Shown piece by piece: positions 12,401 through 23,088 of a DNA stretch of 64,000 bases; positions within the stretch are counted from its first letter, which is position 1, and every line of letters starts with the position of its first letter. The position numbers and the translations under genes were made by a program. The notes beneath the pieces are model-generated. The model made no database searches, was not told the DNA's origin, and worked only from the letters and a program-made list of their open reading frames with translations. The DNA lies in contig NC_080559.1 in assembly GCF_030253575.1 (NCBI RefSeq), positions 26,128,501 through 26,192,500 on the forward strand, in the 5' to 3' direction. This stretch comes from Rhododendron vialii (Eukaryota; Streptophyta; Magnoliopsida; Ericales; Ericaceae).

Positions 12401-13620
12401 CCCAATATTTGGATACAATGGGTTATCCAATTCTTGAAGGAAAATTCAGATACATATATGAAGCAATACTCACAGAATCTGGGTCAGTGGAATTTAACCA
12501 CACTTATGATAGCAAAATTGGTCAGAAGAGTCCAATTAGCTACAGTAAGGCCGTAATTAAGATGGTCATTCCAATACAAAAATGGGGAATTCACCCATCA
12601 AAATCAAAATCTCTGTCAATTAAGGCAGAAAATGGTGTTCAAATTCAATATAATTACTGGGATTATATTGAGGCTTGGACAAAAACCTTCTACTACCAAA
12701 ACCAGCATAGAAAACATTCTTGGTTTCTAAAAATATGTCCAAAGCTGGCTGGACAAAATGAATTTCCAAATTGGTTTTATGAATGGTGGTATAAATTTGG
12801 ACCTTTACAAGATTATTTGCCAAGTGAAATTCAGGAGGAAATAGAGCCCTTCTACAAATATTACTCCCAATTGAGGGGGATTATCCCAGAAAGAAAACTT
12901 TTTCTTGAAACTATGACAACTTTTGGTATCCCTTGGATTTGGAAATGGGATCTCCAAATTGGCACAAATCAATTGGGACTACCAATTCTCCAATGAACTT
13001 TCCAATACAGATGGTGGAAAGGCACAGATATGCAGAAGACTATCAACGATGTCAAAGCCAAAAACCAGGATTTAAGGCAACAATTGAAACAGAAGGAAAA
13101 GTTGTCCATCAAAAATCCATTTTTGGAAATTTCAGCTCAAATCAGGGCGAAAAATCCTTCTTTAACAGATGATGAAGTGGTAATAAAGACCATGGATTTT
13201 ATGAAGGAGCAATTTCTCCAATTTGTTCACCAAGAAGCTGATGATGAGTCAATGGCGTCAGCAAAAAGCAATGAAGAAGATAATAATCCTTTTACTTGTC
13301 TGGCAGGGGAATCTCAAAACCCCTATGAAGACGAAGAAAACACTCCTACTTTGGGAGACTTTTGGGACAACATGACAGAAGTTATGACTGAAAGGCTGTC
13401 CTCTTCCAAAAAGGGAAAAGAAAAACACCAATAATTCATAATACTGCCAAACCAACTGTCGATGGCAAAGGACTCAATCAGGGAGTCGTAATAATGACAC
13501 TTTCCTTTCAGTGAAGACTAATGTGACGATGGGGCCCCAGGTGTACCCAGCAGGAATCTTCATTTTAATTTGAGTGCAATTTGTATTTCATTTGAGTTTC
13601 ATTTATTTTGCTTTTTGAGT

Positions 13621-13838
13621 CTATAAATAGTTGTAGTCTGTTTGTATACAGGTAGGTTTTGCAGGATTACCCTCTCTCTCTAAAATCCTAAGCTCTCCCA
13701 TTCTCTCTTCCGCTATACTCTTCTCCTCCTTTCAGTTGTAATATTGGGCCGAAAAGTTGTAATATTGGCTTCGGCCCTCTAAATAATAAAGTCAATTTTC
13801 TGTTATTTGATCCTCTGTATTTGTTGGTATCAGAGCCA
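13621..13838 (+). promoter_or_regulatory. Caulimovirid intergenic region: TATA box, poly(A) signal, Met-tRNA primer site
   Basis: CTATAAATA at 13621-13629 fits the pregenomic-RNA promoter. AATAAA at 13785-13790 lies about 160 nt downstream, as in caulimovirids where the signal sits in the terminally redundant leader. TGGTATCAGAGCCA at 13825-13838 is complementary to the 3' end of initiator tRNA-Met, the family's primer for minus-strand synthesis. This fixes the conventional start of the viral map. Confidence 0.75.
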
Positions 13839-15819
13839 AGTAATGGCATAACTTAGCAGTTAGTGCAAATATGAATTATTTTAGCATGATGGAGCCTTAA
13901 ATGTAAGAGAACATTATAGGTAGTGGTACGTCACCCAAGTCGCGTTCGGATTTGTCCGGCCATGAGGACCTGGTTAGGGTAATTTGGCCTTGCTCCGGTA
14001 AACCGTTGACAGACGTGCTATTTATAATGTTATCTTCCATTTAAAAAAAAAGGCAAAATCATGAGAAAAATAATTTATAAGTGCACTAACACAATCATCT
14101 CAAAATGAGAAGATTATTTAGATCCGATAATGATAGAATAAAAAATTCCGAATTAGTGGAATATGCCAATGTGCAAGAACAACTAAACCACTGGATAATC
14201 CCTCCAGTACGTCCATCAACAATTTATGGACGTGGTACATTTGAATTTAGGAGTACCTTGGCAATAAAAACCAAGGAAAAATCTGAGAGCATAGAACTCA
14301 ATGATAAGATAATTAATCTTATGGAAAGAAATGATCTTCTTGCTCATATGCGAGATTATAATTATATCCATATTGGTTTGGTGCAAATTGCCCTTAAACC
14401 ACTAACTCTGCTAGGTATGGATACTTGTCTTTGAGTAACCTTAAGAGATGGAAGGTGTAATAATTGGAGATCCTCAATAATGGGGGCTATAGAAACCAGT
14501 TTATGCCATGGTCCTGCTTACTTTAATACCTACCCTAATCTTACGATATCTTTAACAGATAGGAATATTGGTGAAGTCCTAAACTGTAGAATTCAGACTA
14601 GAGGATATGACTATTTATCAGGATCTGAGGTAATAGCCGTAGTTTATAGAATTTACTATAAAGTAATGAACACTCTTAATCCAAGGGTTCGTCAAATAGG
14701 ACCCCCAGACCAAACTGTCTTAGTAGAGACTAATATGTTGACCTCTAATATTGCAACCAATAGATTAATTAATTGGGAGAAAATTACTTTTTCTGAAAAT
14801 TGGACAATCACTAATGCTGTCCCTCCCAGACCAATAATCAATCAAATTGAACAAATAGTTCAAGGTAATGAGGGAACTGTCTCTGTTAATTTCAGAAGTT
14901 CAGAAAGATTCCTTAGGAGTAGTAGTTCAAGAAGTTTTTCTACTACCCAAATACCTTATAGGGTGAGTGTTCCACCTACTAGTAAGCACTCAACCTCAGA
15001 AATCCCAGAATTTAGGAATCTAGGCCCAATGGAGGATATTAACTTAGCTGGAATAAGAATATCCCAAAATCAAATTCCTCATGGAGTTTATAATGTTTCT
15101 CAAACAGTAGAATCACCTACTGCCGGTGAAGTGAATTTTTCTATTAATGACAATAATAGGACCCGAGATTAGAAAAGAAATAAATCAGGAATTTTACCAA
15201 CCTAAATATAAAGAATTTAGGGAATGGTATTTCTCAAAATATAATGAGAACAAATTACAAAACTTTAAAAGGGAATTCTACGAGTGGCTTGAGTATTCCA
15301 AGAAAATAATACCTTTTACCCAATGGTTTTATAGAAAATATTTCACTGAGTTTGATAAATCCATAAATGTTATACAAGATTATCATAGAAATTGGAAAAG
15401 TTCTATGAATGTAACTATAATAAGGGTAGTTCATCCTCCTACTATTCCTTTATCTTTAGAAGGAAGTTCAGAATCTGAACCTTCTCTTGAAACAGTAGCG
15501 TTTATTAAACCTACAAATGCAGATATGAATAGTAAACTGCATAAGCAAAATAATTATACCAATCTCCACCTTAGTACCATTGGAGAACAATTGGTCCGAA
15601 TAGTAGAACAAGTGAATAAAGACAAAAATAAGTTAAAAAGATAACTTTTTTTTTTCACTTTTTTTGTCTCTTTAAAAAAAATTGTAAGTTTCGATCAAAA
15701 TTTTATACTTTTCCGATTTCTCTCGGAGAGACGAATCAATAAGTCACAAAAATTTGACGAAAAACTAACAAATGCGATTTTTTAAATAAAGATAAAAAAA
15801 ATAAGTTAATATTCCACTT

Positions 15820-15970
15820 ATAAAGCCAAATCCACCCTAAATAAGTCTAATAGGTAAGATGCTTGTGTAATGTATTTATGTTTAAAATGGAAATATAAAG
15901 CCAAATCCACCGTAAATAAGTCTAATAGGTAGGATGCCTGTGTAATTTATTTATTTTTAAAATGGAAATA
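15820..15970. repeat. Two-copy tandem repeat, about 75 bp unit
   Basis: Units at 15820-15894 and 15895-15970 share ATAAAGCCAAATCCACC and AATAAGTCTAATAGGTA, with only a few differences. It lies just outside the viral remnant. Confidence 0.8.
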
Positions 15971-17532
15971 TGGAGCTCTTTCTAGAATTGATGACAAAAC
16001 ACAAAATGAAAATATTGGCTCATTTTAGAAGTGACAGAAGGCAAATTTCTAATTACTGTTTCAAATCTATCATATGGAAAATAGGTGCTCATCGTAAAAG
16101 TTTTCATTTATTGTGCTCATTTTATTAGTTTTCATTTGTGGTGCTCATTTTATAAGTGAGATGACAGAAGACAACTTTCTAATTACAGTTTCAAATATAT
16201 ATGGGAAGAAATATCGTGCAGAAGTTTTCATTGGGTGTTTGAGTGTTTCCACTAACAAAAACCATAAAAAAAATTAACGCATTTTTGCATTTCGTTTCCA
16301 CTAACAAAAAATTGGTCGACAGAAACTGTTTTTACTATATTAACTCTACTCACAAACCATCAACAACTTATTCACTACTGAAAATAACTTGACATTTCTT
16401 AATAATTTATTTCATTACCGGAAACACCTAACAACTTCTCAACCGCAAATAAAATCTACAAATTTTTCACTACCGAAAACACTCCATAGAAATCCACCTA
16501 CAACACCAGTAATATGAATCTTTAAAAATATGCAATATGGATCTTGTTTGATAGTTTTCGATTAGGTATATAATACAAAGTTTTAAAAACCGTTATAAAT
16601 TAGGACATATGTAAAGAACAACTCGAGTAACAAAAAATGAAAAGAAAATGGGACGAAAGAAGTTTACCATGGTACTATAATTAGTATTTCGGAGCGGAAT
16701 AAAAACGTGGGAATATTTGTTTTTTGACTTGAAATTTGAACTGCTCCGGAAAATTAACAAACAGATTTTAAATTAGGGAGGAGCGTACACTACTTAATTT
16801 TCTTGGACAGACGTGGCGCAATCAGAGCCCGTGAACTATGCATACTCGGTGGAACAGTTTTGTGACACGTGGTAAAATCGACAATGGGGTGAAACGTATC
16901 AGCGGCCAGTTCCAATCTTCGTCGAGAAACCAGCTATCTTTTCTCTCTCCTAACCCCCAAACCAAACCAAACCAAACCAACGACCAGTTCCAGTCTCTCA
17001 CTACCCGACTCTAAGCTCGACTCTCTGTATCACCACCACCACCGCCTCCGATGCCGATCTCGAAGCCACCGACGCCGGTACGACGTCACCATCGCCATCG
17101 TCGCCTGCCAAAGCAACACAGACGCCACCACCGAAGCCACCCTCTCTGTCTCTTGCTCTCTCTCTCAAGGTGAACTCCTGGTCACTTCACCCTTTAAGAA
17201 ATGTACTATGTCTCCTTGTAGTTGTAATCTTCTCCATTTTGTTCATGTTTTGGAAAACCCCCAAATCTCAAATTAGGGTTTTCTTTATGAGAATGATGGA
17301 CAGAGTACATATTCTCCTAATAGTTATCATTTTCTTAATTTTCGATTACATTCTGGGATTTAAAAATGATACTCACCTTTCATGTTTTGATTTGCGGTTT
17401 ATGAGATATTTACCGTTGTTGAACGCCTTATATTTTTGACCGAACTGGTGATCAACTTGCAATCTACTTCAATCGACAGAGTCCAGCTACCGAGGTGGAC
17501 TAGTTGTTGGATACGTTTCGTACTCCCTTTTA
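15971..17532. other. Intergenic region; possible orphan 5' leader near 16.9-17.2 kb
   Basis: It is AT-rich up to about 16.8 kb. A C/T-rich, GC-richer block at 16900-17170 follows, with CCAAA repeats, CACC repeats, a 40-codon frame from an ATG at 17051 and a pyrimidine tract before AAGGTGAAC. The block looks like a plant promoter and leader with a first exon, but no further exon can be attached, so no gene is called. Confidence 0.35.
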
Positions 17533-17614
17533 GGGTTTGTTTGGGACGAATAACTCATTAAATCAATTATTACTCCCATTGAGGCCTCATATTCTTCCTC
17601 CAAACAAACAACCC
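17533..17614. mobile_element. Tiny Tourist-like MITE
   Basis: The end GGGTTTGTTTGGGACGAAT is mirrored by CTTCCTCCAAACAAACAACCC. TTA occurs at 17530-17532 and 17616-17618, as expected for PIF/Harbinger target duplications, with one extra base on the right. It directly abuts the larger element at 17619. Confidence 0.5.
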
Positions 17615-17618
17615 TTTA

Positions 17619-19012
17619 GGGCCTGCTTGGATGGAGTGAAAAGAGGAGGGGAAAAATAAGAGGGGTATATGGAGAGAGGCCCACCCGTTTTCTCCCGTTT
17701 GGCATCCCAGTTTTGTCCCCTATTATTTCTTACCCCCTCTTCGTTTTCGCCAGTCCTGGGGTTTGTTCGGTCTTAGTTTTGGGCTCCTCTTGAGGTCCCC
17801 AAAAATAATCCTGCTGTAGAGGGTTGTTTTGTGGACGAAAATACCCCTCGTTATCCCCTTTCTCCATCGTCAGGCCTCCTCGTTTTACTGTTGCCGCCCA
17901 TTTTTTTGTATGTGGAAGAGAGGGTTTTGGTGGCGATGGCTTCAATTTGAAGAAGAATGCAACTTTCAAATCATGCTTGCAACTTACAAATTGAGTGAGG
18001 CAAATAATCAATATAGGTGTGAGAATAAAATTCATATAAAAAGAATTATGAAAAATGATGAGGTGAAATATGGACCCATGTTTAGAGAGGAGAGAGAGAG
18101 AGACGAAAACAGAGCACTCTGTTTTTCAAGCGGCAGCCACGGGATCAAGGCCCGGTCAACCGGCCGGTTGATCTATATTTCAACCGCTACTCCATCCGGA
18201 TGCAGAGAATGCAGCTTGCCAAAAAATGGCCGAAGATTCTTGAATATTATTAGGCCCAATATTCAAAAGAGGCCCACTAAACTAGCAAAACCAAAAAACA
18301 AGCCCAATCAATATCTATATCAAGTCTATATAAATATGCCTTATAACAGTCAAGTTGAAACTAACATTTTATCTCCAAAAGCTAATTAGATTAACATTAG
18401 GATCTTTAACAACATAATGAAAATTCATTCTAATACAATCATCAAATCAAATTCCTAAAAAAATCACTTTCCAAAAAAAAAATTGTTTTCATTTTTCCAA
18501 ACAATTATAATTGCATCTCCCTCAATGAACATTTTCTAGATAAACATTTTATAGATTAAATGAATTGATTTTATAAAAAAAAAATGAGAAATACAAGCCG
18601 TTAATTAAAAAAATGTTTTTTAATAGAATTTTTTTGAGAATAGACATTTTTTAATTAATTATTTTTTTATACTTTCAATTGTCCAAAATTGATTAAATAT
18701 ATTGATTTTTGAATTTATATATTTATTATAATACATAATCAAATTTAACATTGCACATGGGCAAAATAGTCATTTGACAGTTTTTTCCATTATCCACCCA
18801 TTCTTATCCCTCCATTCTATAAACTATCCAAACAAAGTCAAATTTTATCCCCCTATTTAATATCACATCCAAATCACATACTATTTTATCCTCTCTCCAT
18901 AAACATCAAATCAAATTGATATGGGCCAACCCATCAAAATTAATACCCCTTCTATCTTATTCCTCCTTCATATTTTTTACCTTCGCTTTTTTACCTGCAT
19001 CCAAGCATGCCC
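17619..19012. mobile_element. PIF/Harbinger-type non-autonomous element
   Basis: The terminal inverted repeat is GGGCCTGCTTGGATGGAG on the left and CTGCATCCAAGCATGCCC on the right, flanked by TTA at 17616-17618 and 19013-19015. That target duplication is diagnostic of PIF/Harbinger. The 1.4-kb interior is AT-rich and encodes no transposase. A frame of 186 codons at 17829-18389 resembles nothing known to me and is probably chance. Confidence 0.7.
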
Positions 19013-19290
19013 TTAAATCTAAAAATCTAGAACTAGTACACAAGAGGCTCCCTCGTCCTTTTAGGGTTTGCCATCTCTCTCTATCTCTCTCCCCCTTCTC
19101 TTGCTCCTGCTCTTCCTATGTACGTGCTTGTTTAGTAGGCTTTACGAATCCAATGAATTCGTTGAATTCTTGCCGATCTGGGCTTGAGAATTCAATTATT
19201 TCATTGGACTCGTATAGTCCAGAAAGCGTAGTGGTTTTTTTCGTAGATGATTTCCTTGATGCTAATAGTTATGAGATACTTTGGTGGACA

Positions 19291-19735
19291 GATCCTTGGT
19301 CATGAGGTTTGATTTGGCACTCTTAATTTTTCCTAGTATATTCCATTACAAATTTGATTTTGTTTAATTTTTTCCCCCTTAATTCTTCATTTTCGAAAGA
19401 TCCTTGGTCATGAGCTTTGATCTGGCACTCTTAATTTTTCCTAGTATAATTCCATTACAAATTTGATTTTGTTTAATTTCCCCCCCCCCCCCCCCCCCCC
19501 CCCCCCTTAATTCTTCCTTTTCGGAAGATCCTTGGTGATTTTTCCAAGTATAATTCTATTACAAATTTGATTTTGTTAATTTTTTTACCCCTTATTCTTC
19601 CTTTTCAAAAAATCCTTGGTCATGAGGTTTGATCTGGCACTCTTAATTTTTCAAAGTATAATTCCATTACTAATTTGATCTTGTTAATTTTTTGTCCCCT
19701 TATTCTTCCTTTTCGAGTGATTCTTGGTCATGGGG
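19291..19735. repeat. Degenerate tandem repeat (five units) with a 27-base C run
   Basis: Units begin with a GATCCTTGGTCATGAG-like motif at about 19291, 19399, 19528, 19611 and 19719, and contain AATTCCATTACAAATTTGAT. Unit length varies from about 83 to 129 bp. The second unit carries a homopolymer of 27 C at 19480-19506. The run length may be a sequencing or assembly estimate. Confidence 0.85.
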
Positions 19736-19737
19736 TT

Positions 19738-19935
19738 TAAAAAATAAGTATTTATTTGCAATTTTCAAACTTAACAATAATGTAGTATTTACGAAACTAA
19801 TTTTTTGCATTTTTTTCAACTGTTCAGAAGACCTATCAAATAAAATCCACAATCCATATTGCACAAAAAATATATTCAGTAAGTCTATAGATTTTTAAGC
19901 TTCAAAATTGCAAATAAATACTTATTTTTAAAAAA
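19738..19935. mobile_element. AT-rich MITE with long terminal inverted repeats
   Basis: AAAATAAGTATTTATTTGCA at the left end is mirrored by TGCAAATAAATACTTATTTT at the right end. The interior is short and non-coding. The superfamily is not assigned. Confidence 0.65.
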
Positions 19936-20280
19936 TCTTTAGCGGAACATATTACAAATCTTCCCATCCGGATAACCGGGTCGGTACCAAAAAAAAGAGA
20001 GTCCAAAACCGGACCGAACCAGACGGGTATCACCCCTCCTAACTCAAATCTTGAATGAAGCTCAAATTTGGATAAAAATTACCCTAAACTCTCTTTCACT
20101 CCTTAGTTAAACTCAAACCATACTCACGTTTCGACCCCACAGAGATGTGTATTTTTGGTGTACATAGTGGAGAGTTGGGTTGAGGTCTTCATTCATCAAG
20201 TAATTAACCTTCTGCGTATGGTAATAAAAGCCCCCCCTCTCATCGCCTCCGTAGTTTATTCGTATTTGTTGTTCTAAACA

Positions 20281-21757
20281 TTGCCAGAAATTTCTGTGGG
20301 GGAAGAAACAAGGCTTTCATATCATAGTGAAAGAAAGGAAAGGAAAAAAAAAGAGGTCTATTTCATTCGTTTTGTTTTCCTTTTCTTGGGGTTCTTTTTC
20401 CACCTGGGTTCTTGTAAAAATCAAGTGGGTAATTGTTGTAATTGCGAGGAGTTCCCCCCTTGTTTGTTTTCCTGGAAATTTTTTCCACCTAAGTACTTAA
20501 CCAAATTGCTGTTCATTTCCTACGAGAAGTTGTACATTTGCACCTGTTTTAATTGAGCCAAGGTTCAATCAAGTGAGTGGAAAAAGTAGAGCATGATCAT
20601 AGCGTGGAGATTTGGAATTTTGGAAGCATTCAAATTGAGGACTTTGAACACTTTAGTGAAATCATTGTTGTTTCTCCAAGTAATTTTGCTTTGCCTTCCA
20701 GGACGACAATAGTGATTTAGATTATGAGTTGGAAGCTCTCCCCCTGTTAGTAGTGAAGTTTCAACAGAGGCTGCTGCTTGTGTGAAGGTATGTCAACTAA
20801 TGCTTGAAAATGATTTATTTTGTTCGTTCAAAGATGTCATGAAGAAAACTATTTTTATTGAGTTTGTTTTGCCTACTGATGTGGCTTCTCTCCTTGGAAA
20901 TGGCGCTTTACGTTATCTTACTTGGATGGCCAAATAACTCCATACTGGTTTGGATGCATCTTTCATCATGCAGCCACCCATCGTTTTTCCCTTTCAAATA
21001 TATATTCCTGTAAAGCAGTTCCTTAATTTCCAAAGCCCTGAAGATACAAAATTTTGAAAACAGTGTGGGACAAAGTTGGAAGACAAGTATAATTTGCCCA
21101 TCTTAAACATGTGCTAAGATTGCACCCCATGTAGTTTAACAAAGGAACAAGCAGCAGGAAATGAATGTCCCTGTCTTTTGTAACTTCTTGGGCACTAGTG
21201 GATGCATGATAAGCAATCTTGGAATTGTCCAAATTTCAGAGATTGGTTTTCATAATAAGACTGCTGGTTTACACTTCTGCTTTGCATTTCGGGATATCTG
21301 TTGAGTTGTACTGGCATGTTTATTATAAGGATAAGTACTTTATACAAAACAATGTAAGATACCCAGGAATTTGAAGGATTGGATGGGGAAAGGAAGTAGT
21401 GTTAATTAGTTTTGTTTGCCCCTAGTGCTCACTGTAACTATGCTGTTGAAATCCCATTACATATGCACATGTCCAGAGAGATTATGTCCAGAGAGATTAT
21501 GTTTCGAGGTTGGGAGCGTCTAATGTGGCCTTCTTTGAGCAACTTTTGGAGATTTGACAAATTGTCATTAAATTAGGTTTCGAGGTTGGAAACTTGACTA
21601 GTTTCTTCGATCTTTGTTCAAAAAAAAAGAAAACCTGACTTATTACTTGCATGATGTCTCTTTCTACTGTCCATTGATTTATTGTAGGTTGTACCTCGAA
21701 ATTCTTGCGGATTATTTTGTATGGAAAAATACAATGTGAAGTACACTGAGGAACCCA
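20281..21757. other. Region upstream of the IRE1-like remnants, no gene supported
   Basis: Short frames only. A segment near 20700-20795 (DDNSDLDYELEALPL, followed by a GT) could be an exon but cannot be linked to a gene. Tandem GATTATGTCCAGAGA copies lie near 21480-21500. Confidence 0.35.
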
Positions 21758-21927
21758 TTATGTGCATTATATTTTGTAGTCAAGGGTTCTTTCTTTAAAG
21801 AGCCACGAGTCCTAACAATTGATTTTTTCTTTTGTATAGATGGATTGTAATTCCATCTTGAGCCGGTATATTGTGACTGGGAGCGAATTTGATGTCGATG
21901 TTGGCCATTTGGTTCCGGGAAATATTC
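21758..21927 (+). repeat. Direct repeat A, copy 1 (first exon piece of the IRE1-like gene)
   Basis: It is nearly identical to 22925-23088 in the same orientation. Both contain a splice-acceptor-like TTTTGTATAG followed by the exon start MDCNSILSRYIVT and VGHLVPGNI. In this copy the exon is cut after AAATATTC and joins the inverted block at 21929. Confidence 0.8.
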
Positions 21928-21928
21928 A

Positions 21929-22921
21929 AGCATTACAGATTCCACTACAAAAAAAAAATTTCAAAACATAAGACGCTTAAAGATACACAGCCCCTAACCA
22001 AACCAAGAGCTTGCACTAGCTGCAAAACTCGTCTAGGAGCTCACAGAAAACGTTAGCATTGGCAACAGTATCTTATCTTACTCCCCTTTTTGTCACGGAA
22101 GAACAAAGGAAATCATAAGAAGCCATAAGGAGACTTAACCAGTAGCAGTAGCGCTAGCAAGAGCATTACAAAAACCATAACATAAACAGAAATGCATAGC
22201 CAGAAACACAAGTGCAACAACCCATATTTGTACCCATGAACTATATTGGCAGCACTAGGCATTACTATCAATAAGCATTACTAGATTAAGATGCATCATG
22301 AACCATAAATCCAAAGGACCAACTCATAACTAACCCACCTCCAATTTAGCAACTCAGCCTCTAAGGCTCTCAGCTCTCCCGGAATCATCATCCCTTCATA
22401 AAGAAATTGGATAATTTCAGCGAAAGATTGAAAATCTGCAGCAATGTTAGGATCATCCTTGATTTGGGCATTAACATTGAAAAGTTTGGGCGTTTCGTGA
22501 ACAACAACGATGTTCTTAAAGTTAGAACCACCCAAAGCAATGTTTTTTTTCTCGTGAATGTACTTCAAACATTCTATTAACTTCTTGCAAATTCAGAAAA
22601 TTGAGCTTCAGAGATGTCAAATTAATTACAAAACAAATAATAACATTGAGAAAAGGAAACCACCTCAGCAGATCTCTAACTGCAGGTTAACCATAAGTAG
22701 GGGTGGACCCTTGAAGAAACTAGTGAATGCAAAACCTTGCGACCGGTTGAGCAAAATACGATAGGCAGGTAATGTCTGTGAAAACCTCTCAAATACAATC
22801 GTGTATAGCTCAGTCCAAGATTCTCCTTCGCAAAACGACCTCAATATGCTGGGGTGTGTATAGTGTGTACAAAAGTACAACGCTCTATCGAACACATCAC
22901 GATCTCTATAATACCGCACAA
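21929..22921 (-). pseudogene. Inverted copy of IRE1/RNase L-like kinase segment
   Basis: This block is the reverse complement of 23090-24071, at roughly 85-95 percent identity by eye. On the minus strand it encodes RDRDVFDRALYFCTHY, the segment FERFSQTLPAYRILLNRSQG, then KYIHEKKNIALGGSNFKNIV, which sits where a kinase HRD-x-KP-x-N loop would be but has lost the catalytic residues, and FQSFAEIIQFLYEGMMIPGE. It lacks a start exon and the KEN nuclease exon. In places it keeps the frame better than the forward copy (a Trp codon where the forward copy has a stop), so both probably derive from a functional parent. The family assignment rests on pattern recognition. Confidence 0.6.
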
Positions 22922-22924
22922 CGT

Positions 22925-23088
22925 CTTATGTGCTGTATATTTTGTAGTCAAGGGTTCTTTCTTTAAAGAGCCGTGAGCCCTAACAATTGATTTTTTCTTT
23001 TGTATAGATGGATTGTAATTCCATCTTGAGTCGGTATGTTGTGACGAATTTGATGTCGATGTCGGCCATTTGGTTCCGGGAAATATTC
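22925..23088 (+). repeat. Direct repeat A, copy 2, spacer of the inverted repeat
   Basis: It matches 21758-21927 in direct orientation, with a small deletion (ATTGTGACTGGGAGC is shortened). It lies between the two arms of the large inverted repeat and would form the loop of a transcript hairpin. Confidence 0.8.

Larger units (their letters stand above)
8327..15650 (+). mobile_element. Endogenous caulimovirid (pararetrovirus), circularly permuted, decayed
   Basis: A fossil of a plant DNA pararetrovirus, about 7.3 kb, read on the plus strand. Order: C-terminal coat-protein region with a CCHC zinc knuckle and acidic tail (about 8.3-9.0 kb), aspartic protease with a DSGAD motif (about 9.9 kb), reverse transcriptase with CYIDDV (about 10.4-11.1 kb), RNase H (about 11.4-11.75 kb), two downstream reading frames of unknown function (about 11.8-13.4 kb), intergenic region with promoter and initiator-tRNA-Met primer site, then the 30K-type movement protein (about 14.1-15.1 kb) and a further lysine-rich frame (to about 15.64 kb). 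Starting within the coat region and ending before it, the copy is permuted relative to the virus map, as expected for integration from a circle. It has of the order of five to ten breaks plus a MITE insertion, so it is old and inert. The gene order and the extra 3' frames suggest a florendovirus-like relative; that genus call is tentative. Confidence 0.88.

Noticed and set aside
13825-13838. TGGTATCAGAGCCA considered as part of a tRNA gene
   Set aside because: There is no cloverleaf around it. It is the primer site of the caulimovirid.
15971-17170. Considered a CRISPR-like or satellite array because of repeated CACTACCGAAAACAC and CCAAA motifs
   Set aside because: Copies are few, irregular and without unique spacers. 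This is a plant nuclear sequence.
17829-18389. 186-codon plus-strand frame inside the Harbinger-type element
   Set aside because: It has no transposase motif or known family and lies in a non-autonomous element, so it is probably a chance frame.
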